From NCBI GenBank assembly GCA_039029935.1, contig JBCCFC010000561.1, positions 1 through 8,597 on the forward strand: 8,597 nt of DNA, in the 5' to 3' direction. The position numbers were made by a program, and so were the translations under genes. Within the stretch, counting starts at the first letter, position 1; the number at the start of each line of letters is the position of its first letter. Under the pieces are notes generated by a model, which did not search any database, was not told where the DNA came from, and saw only the letters and a program-made list of their open reading frames with translations. This document shows, piece after piece, positions 7,232 through 8,597 of the stretch. The stretch comes from G039029935 sp039029935 (GTDB lineage: Bacteria; Chloroflexota; Anaerolineae; Caldilineales; Caldilineaceae).

Positions 7232-7244
7232 AGGCAGGATGCCT
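7232..7244. repeat. Second inverted repeat beside the first
   Basis: AGGCA, GGA, TGCCT: a perfect 5-bp inverted repeat starting 5 bases after the first hairpin. The close pairing suggests a regulatory or terminator-like region, though neither strand has a proper T-tract. Confidence 0.35.
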
Positions 7245-7420
7245 AAGCTACTTTTGTCGCACACAAACTTAATCCGTGCTGTACTAGGCACTCATGTTGC
7301 TCGCGGGGTGGAGCATTCTCTATGTCAAGTAGTAGACCGAAAAAGTGCCCACTGAATTGGGTGACTTTAGGCGCAGTGTCTGTTATGATACGTACGCTAA
7401 TGAACATTCAAAAATTAAAT

Positions 7421-7567
7421 TGATAAAACCCGCCCTGGGTTGAAACCGCAGGGCTAAACAACGACGCCCGCTGAACCGGGCTTTGCACGTATGGGTAAAA
7501 GGCCCATTCATGGGTCGCCGTTATGTAGCATCGACCGTTCACGGCGGTGCGGGTTTTTCGCTTATCA
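7421..7567. repeat. 147-bp multi-hairpin element with terminal inverted repeats
   Basis: The outer ends pair as TGATAA (7421-7426) with TTATCA (7562-7567). Just inside, AAAACCCGC (7425-7433) is the exact reverse complement of GCGGGTTTT (7549-7557). The interior holds four further stems: GCCCTGGGT with ACC-G-CAGGGC (7432-7454, one bulge, TGAA loop); GCCCG with CGGGC (7466-7481); ATGGG with CCCAT (7491-7507), with a second ATGGG at 7510-7514; and CGCCG with CGGCG (7516-7546). It contains no open frame of note. The layout resembles dispersed REP/MITE-like palindromic repeats or a folded RNA. It sits between the HEAT frame and the ATPase gene, downstream of the former on the minus strand. Confidence 0.65.
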
Positions 7568-7674
7568 GCATGGGATTTTGGACACCCTCTGGGCACCATG
7601 AATATCCTGCCTATTCTAGCACAAATGGACATTATTGAGGAACGGTCTAAAGGGTCGCACATTTTTGGAGCACC

Positions 7675-7694
7675 GATTAGAGCCGAGGCTAATC
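7675..7694. repeat. Imperfect hairpin after the HEAT frame stop
   Basis: GATTAGAGCC and GGCTAATC pair over 8 bp with a 2-nt bulge, 24 bases past the HEAT-frame stop on the minus strand. There is no T-tract on that side, so terminator function is doubtful. Confidence 0.25.
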
Positions 7695-7717
7695 CGTGAG
7701 TCCCCAAATCCGCGCCC

Positions 7718-8236
7718 CTACGCCACCACAAGCTGCCACAACCCATCATACGCATAATCCTGCGCTGTCCGATTGTCCCACATGCTCACATTCTCAAATA
7801 TTAGATCGTCAATGGCTGTCACCAGCAGCGTGACAATGCCCTCAACCGCATCAGGGAAACGCTCACCTAACCGCGCAAAGGCAGTGGAACAAGAAGTCCG
7901 TATGCCATTTTCATCATCAAGTAACCCATCTCGTAATGTATCCAGCACATCTACATCGGGTGTCATCAACTCGCCGACCAGTCTGGCTGCATCACAACGC
8001 ACATCATAATATGTATCATGACTCTTAAAGGCAGCAACGAGAGAGGTGATTACCTCTGGGCTGGTCTGTCCAAGTTGAGCAAGGCCAATAGCTACACAAG
8101 AGCGCACATCGATGTGTCCATACTTGAAGGTATCAAGGAGATTAGAAAGAATCTCTGGAACTACGTTTGGATTGGCTCGTCCTAAATGGACAAGACTCTG
8201 AACGGCATAATAGCGCACATCCCAACTGCTATCCAT
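7718..8236 (-). CDS. HEAT-repeat protein, 3' part with the only available start
   Basis: The 172 residues from ATG 8236 are almost entirely HEAT-like repeats of 33-37 residues. Each carries a DVR-type motif (SSWDVRYYA, HIDVRSCV, YYDVRCDA), an Ala/Leu-rich helix and an LGxxxPxV turn (HLGRANPNV, QLGQTSPEV, RLGERFPDA). A Trp-containing C-terminal cap follows (YDGLWQLVVA) and the stop is TAG at 7718-7720. Such scaffolds bind proteins or nucleic acids; in Chloroflexota and cyanobacteria similar arrays are often the C-terminus of NACHT-type proteins. ATG 8236 falls in the middle of a repeat and has no Shine-Dalgarno. The repeat homology continues upstream with no ATG, GTG or TTG in frame, so this is probably the tail of a damaged longer gene rather than a complete small protein. 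Confidence 0.6.
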   Translation of the reverse strand: MDSSWDVRYYAVQSLVHLGRANPNVVPEILSNLLDTFKYGHIDVRSCVAIGLAQLGQTSPEVITSLVAAFKSHDTYYDVRCDAARLVGELMTPDVDVLDTLRDGLLDDENGIRTSCSTAFARLGERFPDAVEGIVTLLVTAIDDLIFENVSMWDNRTAQDYAYDGLWQLVVA

Positions 8237-8533
8237 TAAGGCATCAATGAGGTTAGATAGAATTTTTTGAGTTACTTCTGGATTGGTCTGCCCAAGTTGG
8301 GCTAGAGATTGGGTAGCACCAAAACGGACATCCCAATTTTTATTCTTTAGGGCAGCACTTAGGGAAAGAGTTACCTCTGGACTGACCTTTCCAAGCCGGA
8401 CAAGACTCTGGGTCGCGCCAAAGCGTATACCCCAATGGTAATCTTCAATAGGGGCAGAAATGAGACTCGGTGCAAAGTTAGATTAGATTTGTTCACAATC
8501 CGGAGAACTTATATAGGGATTAGCTTCACCTGT
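8237..8533 (-). pseudogene. Decayed upstream HEAT repeats interrupted by an in-frame stop
   Basis: In frame with the downstream HEAT sequence, bases 8482-8237 encode two more good repeat cores, HWGIRFGATQSLVRLGKVSP and NWDVRFGATQSLAQLGQTNP, without any start codon. At 8483-8485 the frame meets TAA, exactly where a leucine stands in the next repeats (QI-stop-SN against KILSN and EILSN). Upstream of it TGEANP still aligns with LGQTNP, and a second TAA at 8534-8536 replaces the CAA seen in the equivalent codon of a downstream repeat. Homology therefore crosses at least one nonsense codon, the mark of a pseudogene or degraded gene. A sequencing error could explain one stop but less easily both. 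Confidence 0.6.
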
Positions 8534-8536
8534 TTA

Positions 8537-8597
8537 ATCAAAAATCATAAGAGGTACCAACATATTTATTTTTAAGCCCAGATCTTTCCATCAGTAC
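8537..8597. other. Window edge, no recognisable feature
   Basis: AT-rich sequence upstream of the HEAT remnant. On the minus strand it has a further in-frame TGA at 8591-8593 and no clear repeat homology. I see no promoter or gene here. Confidence 0.4.

Larger units (their letters stand above)
7139..7420. other. Non-coding stretch upstream of the ATPase gene
   Basis: I see no credible gene here on either strand; open frames are short and lack coding character. It should hold the ATPase promoter and leader, but no convincing -35/-10 pair was found on the minus strand. A TATGAT at 7384-7389 on the + strand has no matching -35. Two small hairpins at 7211-7244 are listed separately. Confidence 0.5.

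Noticed and set aside
7347..7363. CCCA-CTGAAT-TGGG palindrome as an operator or promoter element
   Set aside because: Only a 4-bp stem with no gene start positioned to use it.
7421..7567. CRISPR array
   Set aside because: The internal stems differ in sequence and spacing; there are no regularly spaced identical repeats and no cas genes.
7573..7711. Imperfect inverted repeat GGATTTTGGAC / GTCCCCAAATCC as ends of a mobile element
   Set aside because: Short, mismatched, with no target-site duplication or transposase; could easily be chance.
7408..7755. 115-codon minus-strand open frame across the structured element
   Set aside because: It runs through the palindromic repeat and the end of the HEAT frame, has no domain-like sequence and no ribosome-binding site.

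Overview
The window suggests a free-living bacterium of middling GC content. The gene mix fits Chloroflexota or a similar accessory-rich lineage: a non-pyrrolysine MttB-family methyltransferase, McrBC, HigBA, an AAA-ATPase/PD-(D/E)XK protein, HEAT-repeat protein remnants and a multi-hairpin intergenic repeat. No marker gene is present, so the phylum is only a guess. Both ends of the window cut through genes or gene remnants.

Layout. (1) Bases 2-1604, + strand: the 3' end of mcrB followed after 1 nt by a complete mcrC, a type IV (modified-DNA) restriction system. (2) Bases 1605-1935: a small, apparently frameshifted reading frame and a hairpin/T-tract that could end mcrBC transcription. (3) Bases 1936-3507, - strand: a trimethylamine methyltransferase-family (MttB-like) gene with no amber codon inside it. 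(4) Bases 3535-4307, + strand: a higB-higA toxin-antitoxin pair behind an extended -10 promoter. Its geometry predicts a leaderless higB mRNA, and a perfect inverted repeat fills the promoter spacer. (5) Bases 4354-5220, + strand: a ten-segment EamA/DMT transporter. (6) Bases 5210-7138, - strand: an AAA-ATPase with a C-terminal PD-(D/E)XK nuclease-like domain. Its stop overlaps the convergent transporter by 11 nt, and the sequence shows why: a 14-bp tandem duplication has shifted the last codons out of an older frame. (7) Bases 7139-7717: a 579-bp non-coding stretch with two adjacent small hairpins and a 147-bp element built of nested inverted repeats. (8) Bases 7718-8597, - strand: a HEAT-repeat reading frame whose homology runs upstream of its only start codon, through two in-frame stops, so the 5' part is decayed.

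Taken together, McrBC, HigBA, the ATPase-nuclease and the HEAT remnant (a module often found at the C-terminus of NACHT-type proteins) give a defence/accessory flavour, with two ordinary metabolic or transport genes between them. I see no single new operon-like system. The more notable observations are sequence-level: the frame-changing duplication, the structured repeat, the leaderless TA promoter and the decaying genes.
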